The position numbers and the translations under genes were made by a program. The notes under the pieces are model-generated. The model was not told the origin of the DNA. It did not search any database and saw only the letters and a program-made list of their open reading frames with translations. A stretch of 64,000 bases of DNA from Clostridia bacterium. Its GTDB lineage: Bacteria > Bacillota > Clostridia > Lachnospirales > Lachnospiraceae. This document shows positions 53,348-61,872 of the stretch, piece after piece (the stretch's first letter is position 1; every line of letters begins with the position of its first letter). The DNA is taken from contig CAJTAT010000001.1 in NCBI GenBank assembly GCA_910574475.1, positions 124,001-188,000 of the forward strand. Direction: 5' to 3'.

Positions 53348-54496
53348 TTACTCCAACTGATAAAGATATGTAAGACTGTCTTCATCCCCCGTCAGCATTT
53401 TATGAATGTCTGAGATAATGGTTCCCAGCTCCATGGAGGATTGATAGATATTTTTCGTCGTGCAAAAAACGTTTCCCTCCTGTACGGCTTTAAAGTTCTC
53501 CAACAGGGAACTCTTTGCAATCAGCTCGTCTACAGAGCCCAGTTCCCCATCTATAGTACTGTTATAGATAATATAGTCTGCTTCTTTTGCAGCCGCATAA
53601 AACTCCTCCATCTGCATACTTACCGTGGAGGACGCTGTGTCCTCCTCATCCCCTAAATCCCGAAAAATATAGCTTCCCCCTGCAAGCTCAATCATCTTTG
53701 GCAGATAATCTGAACTTTTGCGGACATTAGCTTCCCCATTCGTGGTAATGTAGAAAAAAGCTACGGTCTTTCCTGTCTTTTCTCCTTTTTCCACTGTCTG
53801 AAAAGCAGCTACCTCAGAGGCAAATGCTGTCTCAGCCTCTTCCTCTTTTCCCACCAACAATCCATAAAGTTTCACCCACTCTGTTCTTCCCAGAGGGTTT
53901 GCCTCATAGCTGGAATAATCAATCAACACTGGTATTCCAAACTTTTCCAACTGTTCTTTTACTTCCGGGGTATGGTAAACCATAGTATTTTCCACAGCCA
54001 GACCACAAGTCTCTGAGAGGATTTGTTCATAGTCTGGAGCTGAATAATTCCCTGCATACAGGATATCCCCCTGCTCCATAGCCTCCTTTGCCTGATCAAT
54101 ATACCAGGAATCAGATTTTAATCCCGTAAAACGAATGGTATCTAAGGCATCCAAAGACACAAACATATCCATGGTAGCGGACGCTACCAGATAAATATTC
54201 TGAATGGGCTGCAAAAGAGGAATAATATCCTCCGCCAAGTCTGCTGGCACATTTCTGTCCTCAGGAACCACCAAAAAACGGCTCTCGCCCGCAATTGTGA
54301 TCAGGGCGTAATCGCCCTCATAATAATCCACTGAAAACTTCTCCGCAAAGGTAAGCTCCATACTGTGAGTATAGGTAAGCTCTGTACTAATCTCTGTACT
54401 TTTCTCCACCATTTTTGTCTCCTGGGGGGAGCCACAGGAAGCAAGTGCAAAAATTGCCCATATACTTAGAATAATCGCTGTCCATTTTTTTATCAT
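53348..54496 (-). CDS. ABC transporter substrate-binding lipoprotein (peripla_BP_2 type)
   Basis: 382 aa. A signal peptide with lipobox C21 (ALASC) and a two-lobed cluster A-III binding protein (FKSISV is absent; instead ITIAGESRFLVVPEDRNVPADL, later GKTVAFFYITTNGEANVRKSSDYLPKMIELAGG). This is the BtuF/FepB class for cobalamin, haem or siderophores. It overlaps the upstream NEAT-like gene by 4 bp (ATGA), so the surface protein and the importer are translated together. Confidence 0.9.
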   Translation of the reverse strand: MIKKWTAIILSIWAIFALASCGSPQETKMVEKSTEISTELTYTHSMELTFAEKFSVDYYEGDYALITIAGESRFLVVPEDRNVPADLAEDIIPLLQPIQNIYLVASATMDMFVSLDALDTIRFTGLKSDSWYIDQAKEAMEQGDILYAGNYSAPDYEQILSETCGLAVENTMVYHTPEVKEQLEKFGIPVLIDYSSYEANPLGRTEWVKLYGLLVGKEEEAETAFASEVAAFQTVEKGEKTGKTVAFFYITTNGEANVRKSSDYLPKMIELAGGSYIFRDLGDEEDTASSTVSMQMEEFYAAAKEADYIIYNSTIDGELGSVDELIAKSSLLENFKAVQEGNVFCTTKNIYQSSMELGTIISDIHKMLTGDEDSLTYLYQLE

Positions 54497-55608
54497 TTCA
54501 CAGAATTCCTTCTTTTCTTAGAGATAAAAGATACGATTGCACAGACTGCCATGATGATGAGAACCATATAAACCATTCTCTGAGCCGCTGCCTGGGGTGT
54601 AGCATGCTTGGACATAACCCCATCCGAGTGAAAAATAAGGGTATATTCTATCTCATGGGGAGTACTCATAGCCGTAGTGTCAGCCAATACTTCCATCGGC
54701 TCATTAAACACAGTGATAGGAATTTCAAAAGTGGAATATCCCTCCTCACTGACAGGAAGGTATTTTTGTCCCCCTACCACCATATAATCATAGCTGGAGC
54801 TGCTCCATTCAAGCCGGGCGTAGGCGTATCCATCTTTTACAATCAGTCCTGCTGGTGAGTTCACTGTCGTTCTCCCTGTTCCACCAGTAAGCTCCACCTC
54901 AATGGCATATTCCCCATCTTCCATCTCAATCAATGAAGGCTGAACTGGTTCCTCCTGCTGGTCTGTCTCTCCCTCATCCTGACTTTCTTCCTGAGATTCC
55001 GCTCTCATAGCTGCTATTCGCTTCTCCTTTGCCGCCTGCTCTAAGGCTTCATAATCTGGAAGCTCCACCAGAACCGCTTCCTCTGGAAGGCTCTCTGCCC
55101 GAAATAGAATCTGTCGGTCATACCACTTTTCCTTATTCTTACTGAAGGCTGCACAGTCAATAGGCTCGTCCAAAGCCTCCACGGGAACCGTATAAGTATG
55201 TTTTCCGTCTGCATCCTCTTCAAAGTCCAGGTAAGAGTCAGGGCTGCTTGCCGCCGCCTCTTTTCCTGTACCCATAAAAAGCTTTAAGTATCCCGTTCCG
55301 CCCATGGTAAGGACAGCCGTCATCTCACCTTCCCTGACTGTCAGCACAGCCTTGTCAACTGGAAACATAGATGAGCTAACCTCCACTTCCACCTCATACG
55401 TGCCATCAACCACATCAGAGCCGTAGACAGGAGCCATTCCCTCCACTCCCACTTGCTGGGCACTGGCCTTTTCTTCTTCCGAGGCTACCTGATCATAGGA
55501 TATCCCGCTCCCCTCTTCCTCCTCCTTCGCAAAGCTGGTAAATGAACTTCCAATAAAGCTGGACGCTACTGCCAATACTGTCAAAAAACAAACGAAAAAC
55601 CTTTTCAT
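54493..55608 (-). CDS. Membrane-anchored protein with two NEAT-like repeats
   Basis: 371 aa: a signal peptide (about 1-27), a first beta-rich domain (DGTYEVEVEVSSSMFPVDKAVLTVREGEMTAV..., about 67-180), a charged Glu/Gln linker (about 200-225), a second related domain (DGEYAIEVELTGGTGRTTVNSPAGLIVKDGYAY, about 232-330), and a C-terminal transmembrane helix (VYMVLIIMAVCAIVSFI) followed by a basic tail. The DGxYxVEVE opening and YDYMVVGGQKY resemble NEAT (iron-transport-associated) domains that bind haem, though key residues cannot be checked by eye. It probably captures a tetrapyrrole at the surface for the ABC importer. Confidence 0.78.
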   Translation of the reverse strand: MKRFFVCFLTVLAVASSFIGSSFTSFAKEEEEGSGISYDQVASEEEKASAQQVGVEGMAPVYGSDVVDGTYEVEVEVSSSMFPVDKAVLTVREGEMTAVLTMGGTGYLKLFMGTGKEAAASSPDSYLDFEEDADGKHTYTVPVEALDEPIDCAAFSKNKEKWYDRQILFRAESLPEEAVLVELPDYEALEQAAKEKRIAAMRAESQEESQDEGETDQQEEPVQPSLIEMEDGEYAIEVELTGGTGRTTVNSPAGLIVKDGYAYARLEWSSSSYDYMVVGGQKYLPVSEEGYSTFEIPITVFNEPMEVLADTTAMSTPHEIEYTLIFHSDGVMSKHATPQAAAQRMVYMVLIIMAVCAIVSFISKKRRNSVK

Positions 55609-55650
55609 AATCCTCTTTCCCTATTCTGTATTCTATTTCAATTTAGAATT

Positions 55651-55681
55651 AGGGCTATCACATCACCATGCGACAGCCCCT
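55651..55681 (-). other. Hairpin between the chelatase and NEAT-like genes
   Basis: GGGGCTGTC pairs with GATAGCCC over a ~12-nt loop without a T-run. Probable mRNA-processing or stability element in the riboswitch operon. Confidence 0.4.
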
Positions 55682-55693
55682 GTATTTTCAATC

Positions 55694-57445
55694 TTACAAG
55701 CTATCTATGGCTGCCCGAGTATGATCTACATAAATGCGGCGGATATCAGCCATCTCTCCAAGCCCGGTCAGACGGCAAGTCACCTCATACCCCTCTGCCT
55801 CCAACATATTTTTCCAGGAATCCTCATCATCACCTGCCATATCGTTGTTGGCATGGTCTCCTGCCACCACCATCAATGGTTCCAGCACAACCTTTTTGTA
55901 ACTTCCTTTTTCCTTTAAAGCTGCCATTACATCTTCCAGAGTAGGCTCTGCCTCTACGGTTCCGATATAGTAATTTTCCAGCCCTTTTTCTGTCGCAGTT
56001 TCCTGCATTTGGGAATAAATCTGGTTAGAGTCTGCCTCGGTTCCATGTCCCATGAATACAATTGCCGTCTCCCCGTCATCAAATTCCTTTGTAGCATTTT
56101 CAAGAGCTGTAGCTACTGCCTGAAAGTCTTCCTCAGTGGTCAGCAGCGGTTCACCCAAAACAATTTTCTCAAAGTCGCTTTCATACTCTGCCAGTTCGTT
56201 GGAAAGATCTGTATACTCATAGCCACTCATCATATGTGTAGGCTGTACAATCAAAGTCCTGATTCCATCTGCTACAGCCCGGTCAAGAGCTTGGGTCACG
56301 TTGTCTATCTCCAACCCGTCCCTCTCTGCCAGCTTATCAATAATAATCTGAGAGGTAAAAGCCCGCCTTACCGGATATTGAGGAAATGCATCTGCAATCT
56401 CATTTTCTATAGCCCCGATAGTAATGTCGCGGCTATTGTTAAAACTCGTTCCAAAGCTTACTACTAAAATAGCCGTGTCTGCGCTCTGCTCCAGCTTTTC
56501 TACCGCCCGGTCCACATGTTCCACATAGATCTTTTGGATATCTTCCATCTCTCCCAGTCCCTGGATCACACACTCCACTTCAAAATTCTCCGCTTCCAGA
56601 GCTGTCTTCCAGGAGTCTTCTTCCCCTGCCATATCGTTGTTGGCGTGATCTCCTGCCACCACCATCAATGGCTCCAGCACGACTTTCTTGTATGTTCCCT
56701 TTTCCTTCAAAGCTGTAATCACATCCTCCAGTGTGGGCTCAGCCTCCACAGTCCCCACATAATAATTTTCAAATCCTGCTTCTTTAAGCTTTGTCTGCAT
56801 AATTCCATATACTTCATTGGAGGCAGCTTCCGTCCCATGCCCCATGAACACGATTGCTGTCTCTCCATCGTCATATTCCTTCGTGGCATTTGTAACCGCA
56901 GCGATAACTCCCTGAAAATCCTCATTACTTGTAAGCAATGGTCTTCCTACAGATATGCTCTTAAAATCACTTTTGTAACTCTCCAGCTCATTCATCAAAT
57001 CATTATACTCGAAACCATCCATCAGATGGGTCGGCTGTACAATCAGCTTTTCTACGCCATCTGCCACAGCCCGGTCAAGAGCCTGGGTTACATTGTCAAT
57101 CTCTAAGCCATCCCGCTCTTTCAGCTTATCAATGATAATCTGAGCAGTAAAAGCTCTTCTCACCTCGTACTCTGGGTGGGCCTTCGCAATCGCTTCCTCG
57201 ATAGCACCGATGGTAATATCCCGGCTGTCATTGTAGCTTGTACCAAAACTCACCACTAGAACTGCTGTCTTTCCCTCTGGATCCTGGGATTCCTCAGCTG
57301 GTACTTGTTCCTTCTGCTCCTGCTCTTGTTGCTCCTGTGCTGGTTCAGGGGCCGTTGTAGCTTCCTGACTCTTCCCTCCGCATCCGCTTAGGCAGAGAGT
57401 CAAGGCCATCATCGCTGCCAACACAACTGACATTTTCCTTCTCAT
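55694..57445 (-). CDS. Lipoprotein with two fused CbiK-type sirohydrochlorin chelatase domains
   Basis: 583 aa. A lipoprotein signal (LCLSGC, C22), a Glu/Gln-rich linker and two homologous halves (about 60-315 and 323-583). Each half has a GTS-N-SRDITIGAIE opening, QPTH-M, VFMGHGTEA and VVAGDHANNDMAG; in the first half the histidines are H140, H203 and H267. CbiK chelatases insert Co2+ into sirohydrochlorin in the cytoplasm, so an extracytoplasmic fused pair is unusual and may insert or hold a metal or a tetrapyrrole. AGGAGGAACGAC precedes the ATG. It is first behind a cobalamin riboswitch. Confidence 0.92.
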   Translation of the reverse strand: MRRKMSVVLAAMMALTLCLSGCGGKSQEATTAPEPAQEQQEQEQKEQVPAEESQDPEGKTAVLVVSFGTSYNDSRDITIGAIEEAIAKAHPEYEVRRAFTAQIIIDKLKERDGLEIDNVTQALDRAVADGVEKLIVQPTHLMDGFEYNDLMNELESYKSDFKSISVGRPLLTSNEDFQGVIAAVTNATKEYDDGETAIVFMGHGTEAASNEVYGIMQTKLKEAGFENYYVGTVEAEPTLEDVITALKEKGTYKKVVLEPLMVVAGDHANNDMAGEEDSWKTALEAENFEVECVIQGLGEMEDIQKIYVEHVDRAVEKLEQSADTAILVVSFGTSFNNSRDITIGAIENEIADAFPQYPVRRAFTSQIIIDKLAERDGLEIDNVTQALDRAVADGIRTLIVQPTHMMSGYEYTDLSNELAEYESDFEKIVLGEPLLTTEEDFQAVATALENATKEFDDGETAIVFMGHGTEADSNQIYSQMQETATEKGLENYYIGTVEAEPTLEDVMAALKEKGSYKKVVLEPLMVVAGDHANNDMAGDDEDSWKNMLEAEGYEVTCRLTGLGEMADIRRIYVDHTRAAIDSL

Positions 57446-57548
57446 GTCGTTCCTCCTTTTCTTTTAGGCAGATTTTGCCTACACTTAAAAATCTTACCCA
57501 GAAAGCTTCTATCATACAGGAGGGCTCAAAGAGCTTTCCAACTATGAC

Positions 57549-57590
57549 AAAAAATGCCTCCTCCGGCAAGATACCTGGTAAGAGGACGCA
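57549..57590 (-). terminator. Riboswitch-controlled terminator
   Basis: TGCGTCCTC pairs 8 of 9 with GAGGAGGCA and is followed by TTTTTTG on the minus strand, between the aptamer and the first gene. It suggests premature termination when the ligand is bound. Confidence 0.75.
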
Positions 57591-57599
57591 AAGAATGAT

Positions 57600-57828
57600 C
57601 TCCATATTTGTATCAATCTGCGACCAGTTACTCGTGGCCTCGGGGCGTTCCCCGAATTACCCGCAGGCAGGTCTCCTGACTTATAGATCCACACATGAAA
57701 GCCGCCTTCCCAATCGCTCAGTGGCATATTGGCTTCTGCTCCCTATTTACAGTGACGAGTTCGTACAGGATTTGCACCTGTTTCCCTTTTCACCAAACCC
57801 AGTCTCTTACTGTTTTGGCACCTGCAGT
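57600..57828 (-). ncRNA. Cobalamin riboswitch
   Basis: On the minus strand the leader carries the AdoCbl aptamer core: GGTGCC, GTGAAAAGGGAA, CAGGTGCAAATCCTG, GCCACTG, GGAAGGC, and the B12 box (57666-57682, GTCAGGAGACCTGCC). It sits directly after a promoter and before a terminator hairpin. It should repress the CbiK-lipoprotein/NEAT/ABC operon when cobalamin is plentiful, which indicates that this operon serves cobalamin, a precursor or cobalt. The exact 3' boundary is uncertain. Confidence 0.95.
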
Positions 57829-57836
57829 ACGATTGT

Positions 57837-57865
57837 AATATAGCACACCTGCACTCAAAATGCAA
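57837..57865 (-). promoter_or_regulatory. Promoter of the cobalamin-riboswitch operon
   Basis: On the minus strand TTGCAT (57860-57865) and TATATT (57837-57842) have a 17-bp spacer. Transcription would begin at the 5' edge of the riboswitch. Confidence 0.7.
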
Positions 57866-57882
57866 TATTATGCAAAATTTAG

Positions 57883-57910
57883 TTGAAAAAAAAATCCTGG
57901 ACTGTATAAT
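57883..57910 (+). promoter_or_regulatory. Promoter of the cbiL-ABC exporter-mutase operon
   Basis: TTGAAA (57883-57888) and TATAAT (57905-57910) with a 16-bp spacer, divergent from the riboswitch promoter. The leader is about 40 nt and holds no riboswitch. Confidence 0.72.
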
Positions 57911-57957
57911 GAAATTTAACTGACCGTACACAACAAAAATCAAGGAGGCTATCTAGA

Positions 57958-58647
57958 ATGAATGGATTTTTATATGGGGTAGGCGTGGGACCTGGCGACC
58001 CGGAACTTATGACTTTAAAGGCGGTACGCCTGATTCAGGAAAATCAGGTCATTGCCCTTCCGGGACCTGTGGCTCAGGAAACCGTAGCCTACAAAATCGC
58101 TGTCCAGGCTGTTCCTGAGCTCAGAGAAAAAACACTGCTTTCTGTGGAGATGCCCATGACTCTTGACAGAGACGAGATAGAGCGCAACCATGAAAAGGCC
58201 GCCAACCAGATAGAGGCTTATTTAAAGCAAGGACAAAATGTAGTATTTTTAACTTTAGGAGATGTTACCATTTATTCCACCTATCTTTATATTCAGAAAA
58301 AGATTCAAGCTAAAGGTTATACCACAGAGTTAGTCAGTGGCATCACTTCCTTCTGCGCCGCAGCTGCCCGGACTAATACCCCTCTTGTAGAATGGAATGA
58401 GCAGCTCCATATTATCCCTGCTGTTCATCAGCTAGAGCATACCCTGGATCTTCCCGGCAATTACGTGCTCATGAAGTCTGGGAAAAAGATGCAACAGGTG
58501 AAAGAACTCCTGTCTAAAAGCGGAAAAGATGTGGTAATGGTGGAAAACTGCGGTATGGAAAATGAGCATATCTACCACAGTGTAGAAGAGATACCGGATG
58601 ATTCCGGCTATTATTCACTGATTATCGCAAAGGAACCCCGGAGTTAA
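57958..58647 (+). CDS. cbiL: Precorrin-2/cobalt-factor-II C20-methyltransferase
   Basis: 229 aa, the tetrapyrrole methylase fold. Landmarks are the SAM-binding GVGVGPGDPELMTL (residues 7-20), LGDVTIYSTYLYI (100-112) and GITSFCAAAA (128-137), the last two characteristic of CbiL/CobI. It adds the C20 methyl group in corrin synthesis, right after cobalt insertion in the anaerobic route. AGGAGG precedes the ATG. No other corrin-ring genes are near, although its divergent neighbour encodes CbiK-type domains, so these two steps are paired here. Confidence 0.85.
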   Translation: MNGFLYGVGVGPGDPELMTLKAVRLIQENQVIALPGPVAQETVAYKIAVQAVPELREKTLLSVEMPMTLDRDEIERNHEKAANQIEAYLKQGQNVVFLTLGDVTIYSTYLYIQKKIQAKGYTTELVSGITSFCAAAARTNTPLVEWNEQLHIIPAVHQLEHTLDLPGNYVLMKSGKKMQQVKELLSKSGKDVVMVENCGMENEHIYHSVEEIPDDSGYYSLIIAKEPRS

Positions 58648-58650
58648 ACC

Positions 58651-59490
58651 ATGATAGAATTAAAAAATCTCACAAAAACCTTTGACAATTTCACAGCTGT
58701 GGATTCTCTGAATCTTAAAATCGAGACAGGTGAATTTTTCGGTCTTTTGGGTCCCAACGGGGCGGGAAAGACCACTACCATTGGCATGCTTTCTACCTTA
58801 CTTTTGCCAAGTTCGGGAGAAATCTACATAGATGGGGAACTGCTCACCAGGAAGCGCCAGGATATCAAACAGAAAGTCAGCGTGATCACCCAGGAGTATT
58901 CTATGCGTCAGGATATGAATATGGACGAAATTATGGAATACCAGGGACGTCTCTACTACATGCCTGTCCGGCAGATCCGTCAAAAGACAGAAGAACTCCT
59001 GGCCTTTGCCGAACTTACCAGGCACCGTAAAAAGACCATCCGCAAGCTTTCCGGCGGTATGAAACGAAAACTGATGGTCTGTCGGGCGCTGCTTACGGAT
59101 CCACAGATTCTTCTTTTAGACGAACCCACCGCCGGCATGGATGCCATTTCCCGCCGGCAGATGTGGAATCTGTTGCGCAAGCTGAATGAGCAGGGCCTGA
59201 CCATCCTTTTAACCACCCATTATATCGAGGAGGCCCAGTCTCTTTGCGGGCGGGTGGCTCTCATGAATGACGGAACTCTACAGGAGATTGACACTCCCAC
59301 CCACCTGATTGAACGTCTGGGCGCCTACGCAGTGGATGAAATGCAGACTGACGGTGTCCACAGTCACTATTTCCACCAGCGTGAAGATGCTATTTCCTTT
59401 CTGTCACATCTAGAGGGACAATGTACCCTGCGGGATACGACTCTGGAAGATGTCTTTATCGAACAGATTGGAAAACGCCTGTCGCAATAG
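58651..59490 (+). CDS. ABC-2 type exporter ATP-binding protein
   Basis: 279 aa, DrrA/NodI type. Walker A is GPNGAGKTTTIGML, signature LSGGMKRKLMVCRALL and Walker B ILLLDEPTAGMD, followed by the H-loop TTHYIEEAQ. It powers the ABC-2 permease encoded just downstream. It starts 3 bp after cbiL's stop, so the methyltransferase and exporter are co-translated. The exported compound is unknown. Confidence 0.94.
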   Translation: MIELKNLTKTFDNFTAVDSLNLKIETGEFFGLLGPNGAGKTTTIGMLSTLLLPSSGEIYIDGELLTRKRQDIKQKVSVITQEYSMRQDMNMDEIMEYQGRLYYMPVRQIRQKTEELLAFAELTRHRKKTIRKLSGGMKRKLMVCRALLTDPQILLLDEPTAGMDAISRRQMWNLLRKLNEQGLTILLTTHYIEEAQSLCGRVALMNDGTLQEIDTPTHLIERLGAYAVDEMQTDGVHSHYFHQREDAISFLSHLEGQCTLRDTTLEDVFIEQIGKRLSQ

Positions 59491-59531
59491 TCAAAAATTA
59501 TGATTTATACCGCTGGTCAAAGGCGGAAAAG

Positions 59532-60275
59532 ATGGAGCTTATTATGGGAATTGTAACAATTTTATGGGAAAAATGGCGGGAATTTATCCGGGACTTTTCC
59601 CGAATCACCATGGCGGCACTGATTGCGCCGCTGATGTATTTGATTGTATTTGGCTGGGGCATCCGCACCAGCATGAACGGGCAGCCCTACTTATATTTTC
59701 TGATCCCGGGTGTGGTGTCTCTGACCACCATGAACGGCAGTTTCAACGCTATCGCGCAAAATCTGAATGTACAGCGTCTTTACGAAAAAGCCTTTGATCA
59801 GGTGATTATATCTCCCACCCCTCTGTGGCAGTTCATCGCAGGGCAGATTCTGGCCGGAAGTCTCCGGGGTCTATACGCAGGCGGCCTGATTCTGTTTCTC
59901 ATTCTGCCTGTGGGTACTGGACTTAAGTTTAACCTTCTGTCTCTTTTGATTCTGGCTCTAAACGGGGCGGTTTTCTCTGCCCTTGGGATTGTGGTTTCCT
60001 TTTTGGCTAAAAATCATGCGGATGTGCCACGGTTTTCCAATTATTTTATTATGCCTATGGCCTATCTGTGCAACACCTTTTTTTCCACAGAGCAGATTCC
60101 TCACGGAGTACGGGAATTTATCTCCGCCCTGCCTCTGTCACAGACTAGCCGCATGGTGCGCAGCATCGCCTTTGGAGAGCCAGCCGACTTAAGAGGGATT
60201 CTGGTTCTGCTTACTTATCTCATTGTATTTATGAGCATTGGGCTCTATTTTGTATACAAGAAAAAAAATCTTTAG
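59532..60275 (+). CDS. ABC-2 type exporter permease
   Basis: 247 aa with six predicted helices, NodJ/DrrB type (FSRITMAALIAPLMYLIVFGWGI, then IFSPTP-like VIISPTPLWQFIAGQ, and FISALPLSQTSRMVR). It pairs with the ATPase encoded upstream. The start is uncertain: an ATG at 59532 follows AAAGGCGG at 5 nt, and one at 59544 follows GGAG at 6 nt; both give a plausible protein. Confidence 0.9.
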   Translation: MELIMGIVTILWEKWREFIRDFSRITMAALIAPLMYLIVFGWGIRTSMNGQPYLYFLIPGVVSLTTMNGSFNAIAQNLNVQRLYEKAFDQVIISPTPLWQFIAGQILAGSLRGLYAGGLILFLILPVGTGLKFNLLSLLILALNGAVFSALGIVVSFLAKNHADVPRFSNYFIMPMAYLCNTFFSTEQIPHGVREFISALPLSQTSRMVRSIAFGEPADLRGILVLLTYLIVFMSIGLYFVYKKKNL

Positions 60276-60288
60276 GAGGACCGAAACT

Positions 60289-61791
60289 ATGAGTGAAAAA
60301 AATCTATTGAAACTGCAAAATGGCAGTGACGTGCGCGGCGTGGCCGTGGAAGGCATAGAGGGCGAATCTGTCAATCTCACCCCCGATGCAGTAAACCGAA
60401 TCGGCCAGGCCTTTGCCAACTGGCTCTCCGGGCGTTCTGGCAAGCCAGTTACAGAGCTGAAAATCGGCGTCGGGCATGATTCCCGCATTACTGCTGATTC
60501 CATGAAAGAAGCCTTTTTTAGCGGACTTGCGGCAGCCGGAGTCACTGCCTATGACTGTGGACTTGTATCCACTCCCTCCATGTTTATGACTGTCGTATTT
60601 CCCGAGTTTGCCTTTGACGGCTCTGTCATGATCACAGCCAGCCATCTGCCCTTCAACCGAAACGGCCTGAAGTTCTTCAATCCTGACGGCGGTCTGGAAA
60701 AGTCTGACATCAAAGAAATCCTGACTCTTGCCCAGGATCTGACAGCGGCTTCTGTTCCGGCAAATGCAGTCTCCTGCAATAGCCTTGATGCTTATACAAA
60801 GAGCCTCCGGGAAAAAATCTGCCAAGGCGTAAAGGCAGATAACTACGAAAAGCCACTCCAGGGACTTCGCATTGTGGTAGATGCAGGAAACGGCGCCGGA
60901 GGATTTTTTGTAAGCCAGGTACTAGACCCTCTGGGCGCAGACACTGCCGGCAGCCAGTTCTTAGAGCCGGACGGCATGTTTCCCAACCATATTCCCAACC
61001 CAGAGAACAAACAAGCCATGGAAGCAATTAAGAAAGCAGTTCTGGACAACAAGGCTGATCTGGGAATTATCTTTGACACCGACGTGGACAGAATGTCAGC
61101 CGTGCTTCCCGACGGCTCTGAGGTCAACCGCGATGCTATCATTGCCATGATGGCCGCAATCCTTTCAAAAGATTATCCTGGCGGGACTATTGTCACAGAC
61201 TCTGTCACTTCCGACCGTCTGACAGAATTCTTAGAGCAGGATCTCCACTTAAAGCATCATCGCTTCAAACGAGGCTATAAAAATGTCATCAATGAATCCA
61301 AACGGCTGAACAGTGAAGGTATCGTATCTCCTCTGGCAATTGAAACCTCCGGCCATGGAGCTCTCAGCGAAAACTATTTCCTGGACGACGGAGCTTATAT
61401 GGCAGTGAAGCTTCTCATTGCTGCGGCTCTTGCTGCTAAAGAAGGAAAGAAAATTGGTTCTCTAATTGAGCACTTGAAAAAGGGATTTGACGAGCGGGAA
61501 TACCGAATGAAACTGACAGGAGAAGAATTCAGCACTTACGGCCAGAAAGTCCTGGAAACTTTTAAGACCCGGGCAGAGGCTGCCGGATATGCTGTAGCTC
61601 CCAACTCTTACGAAGGAGTACGCATTTCCTTTGCCTCAGAAGAGGTTCAGGGATGGCTGCTTCTGCGCCTCTCCCTCCACGATCCTCTGATGCCTTTGAA
61701 CATGGAAGGGGTACGCCCCGGTGACTGCGATAGCATGATCGCGATTGTGCGAAAGCTCCTGGAAGGATTTGACGAGCTAGAAGTAATCTAA
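60289..61791 (+). CDS. Phosphoglucomutase/phosphomannomutase family protein
   Basis: 500 aa, alpha-D-phosphohexomutase fold. The phosphoserine is S118 in TASHLPFNRNG, the Mg2+ loop is D263-D267 (DTDVDR), and the sugar loop follows in ETSGHGALS, with a C-terminal phosphate-binding domain. It interconverts hexose 1- and 6-phosphates. AGGAGGACCG precedes the ATG at 60289; upstream in-frame codons overlap the permease. It ends the cbiL operon. A tie to tetrapyrrole export is not obvious. Confidence 0.93.
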   Translation: MSEKNLLKLQNGSDVRGVAVEGIEGESVNLTPDAVNRIGQAFANWLSGRSGKPVTELKIGVGHDSRITADSMKEAFFSGLAAAGVTAYDCGLVSTPSMFMTVVFPEFAFDGSVMITASHLPFNRNGLKFFNPDGGLEKSDIKEILTLAQDLTAASVPANAVSCNSLDAYTKSLREKICQGVKADNYEKPLQGLRIVVDAGNGAGGFFVSQVLDPLGADTAGSQFLEPDGMFPNHIPNPENKQAMEAIKKAVLDNKADLGIIFDTDVDRMSAVLPDGSEVNRDAIIAMMAAILSKDYPGGTIVTDSVTSDRLTEFLEQDLHLKHHRFKRGYKNVINESKRLNSEGIVSPLAIETSGHGALSENYFLDDGAYMAVKLLIAAALAAKEGKKIGSLIEHLKKGFDEREYRMKLTGEEFSTYGQKVLETFKTRAEAAGYAVAPNSYEGVRISFASEEVQGWLLLRLSLHDPLMPLNMEGVRPGDCDSMIAIVRKLLEGFDELEVI

Positions 61792-61811
61792 GGCAAATTG
61801 TGGAATATAAA

Positions 61812-61872
61812 TAAGCCGCTGTGAACAGCTCCAATCTTTTGATTCTATAGAGCTTTTCACAGCGGCTTTCCT
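61812..61872. terminator. Bidirectional terminator between the mutase gene and purB
   Basis: AAGCCGCTGTGAACAGCTC pairs with GAGCTTTTCACAGCGGCTT across a ~20-nt loop, with short T-runs on either side. It serves two convergent genes. Confidence 0.75.
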
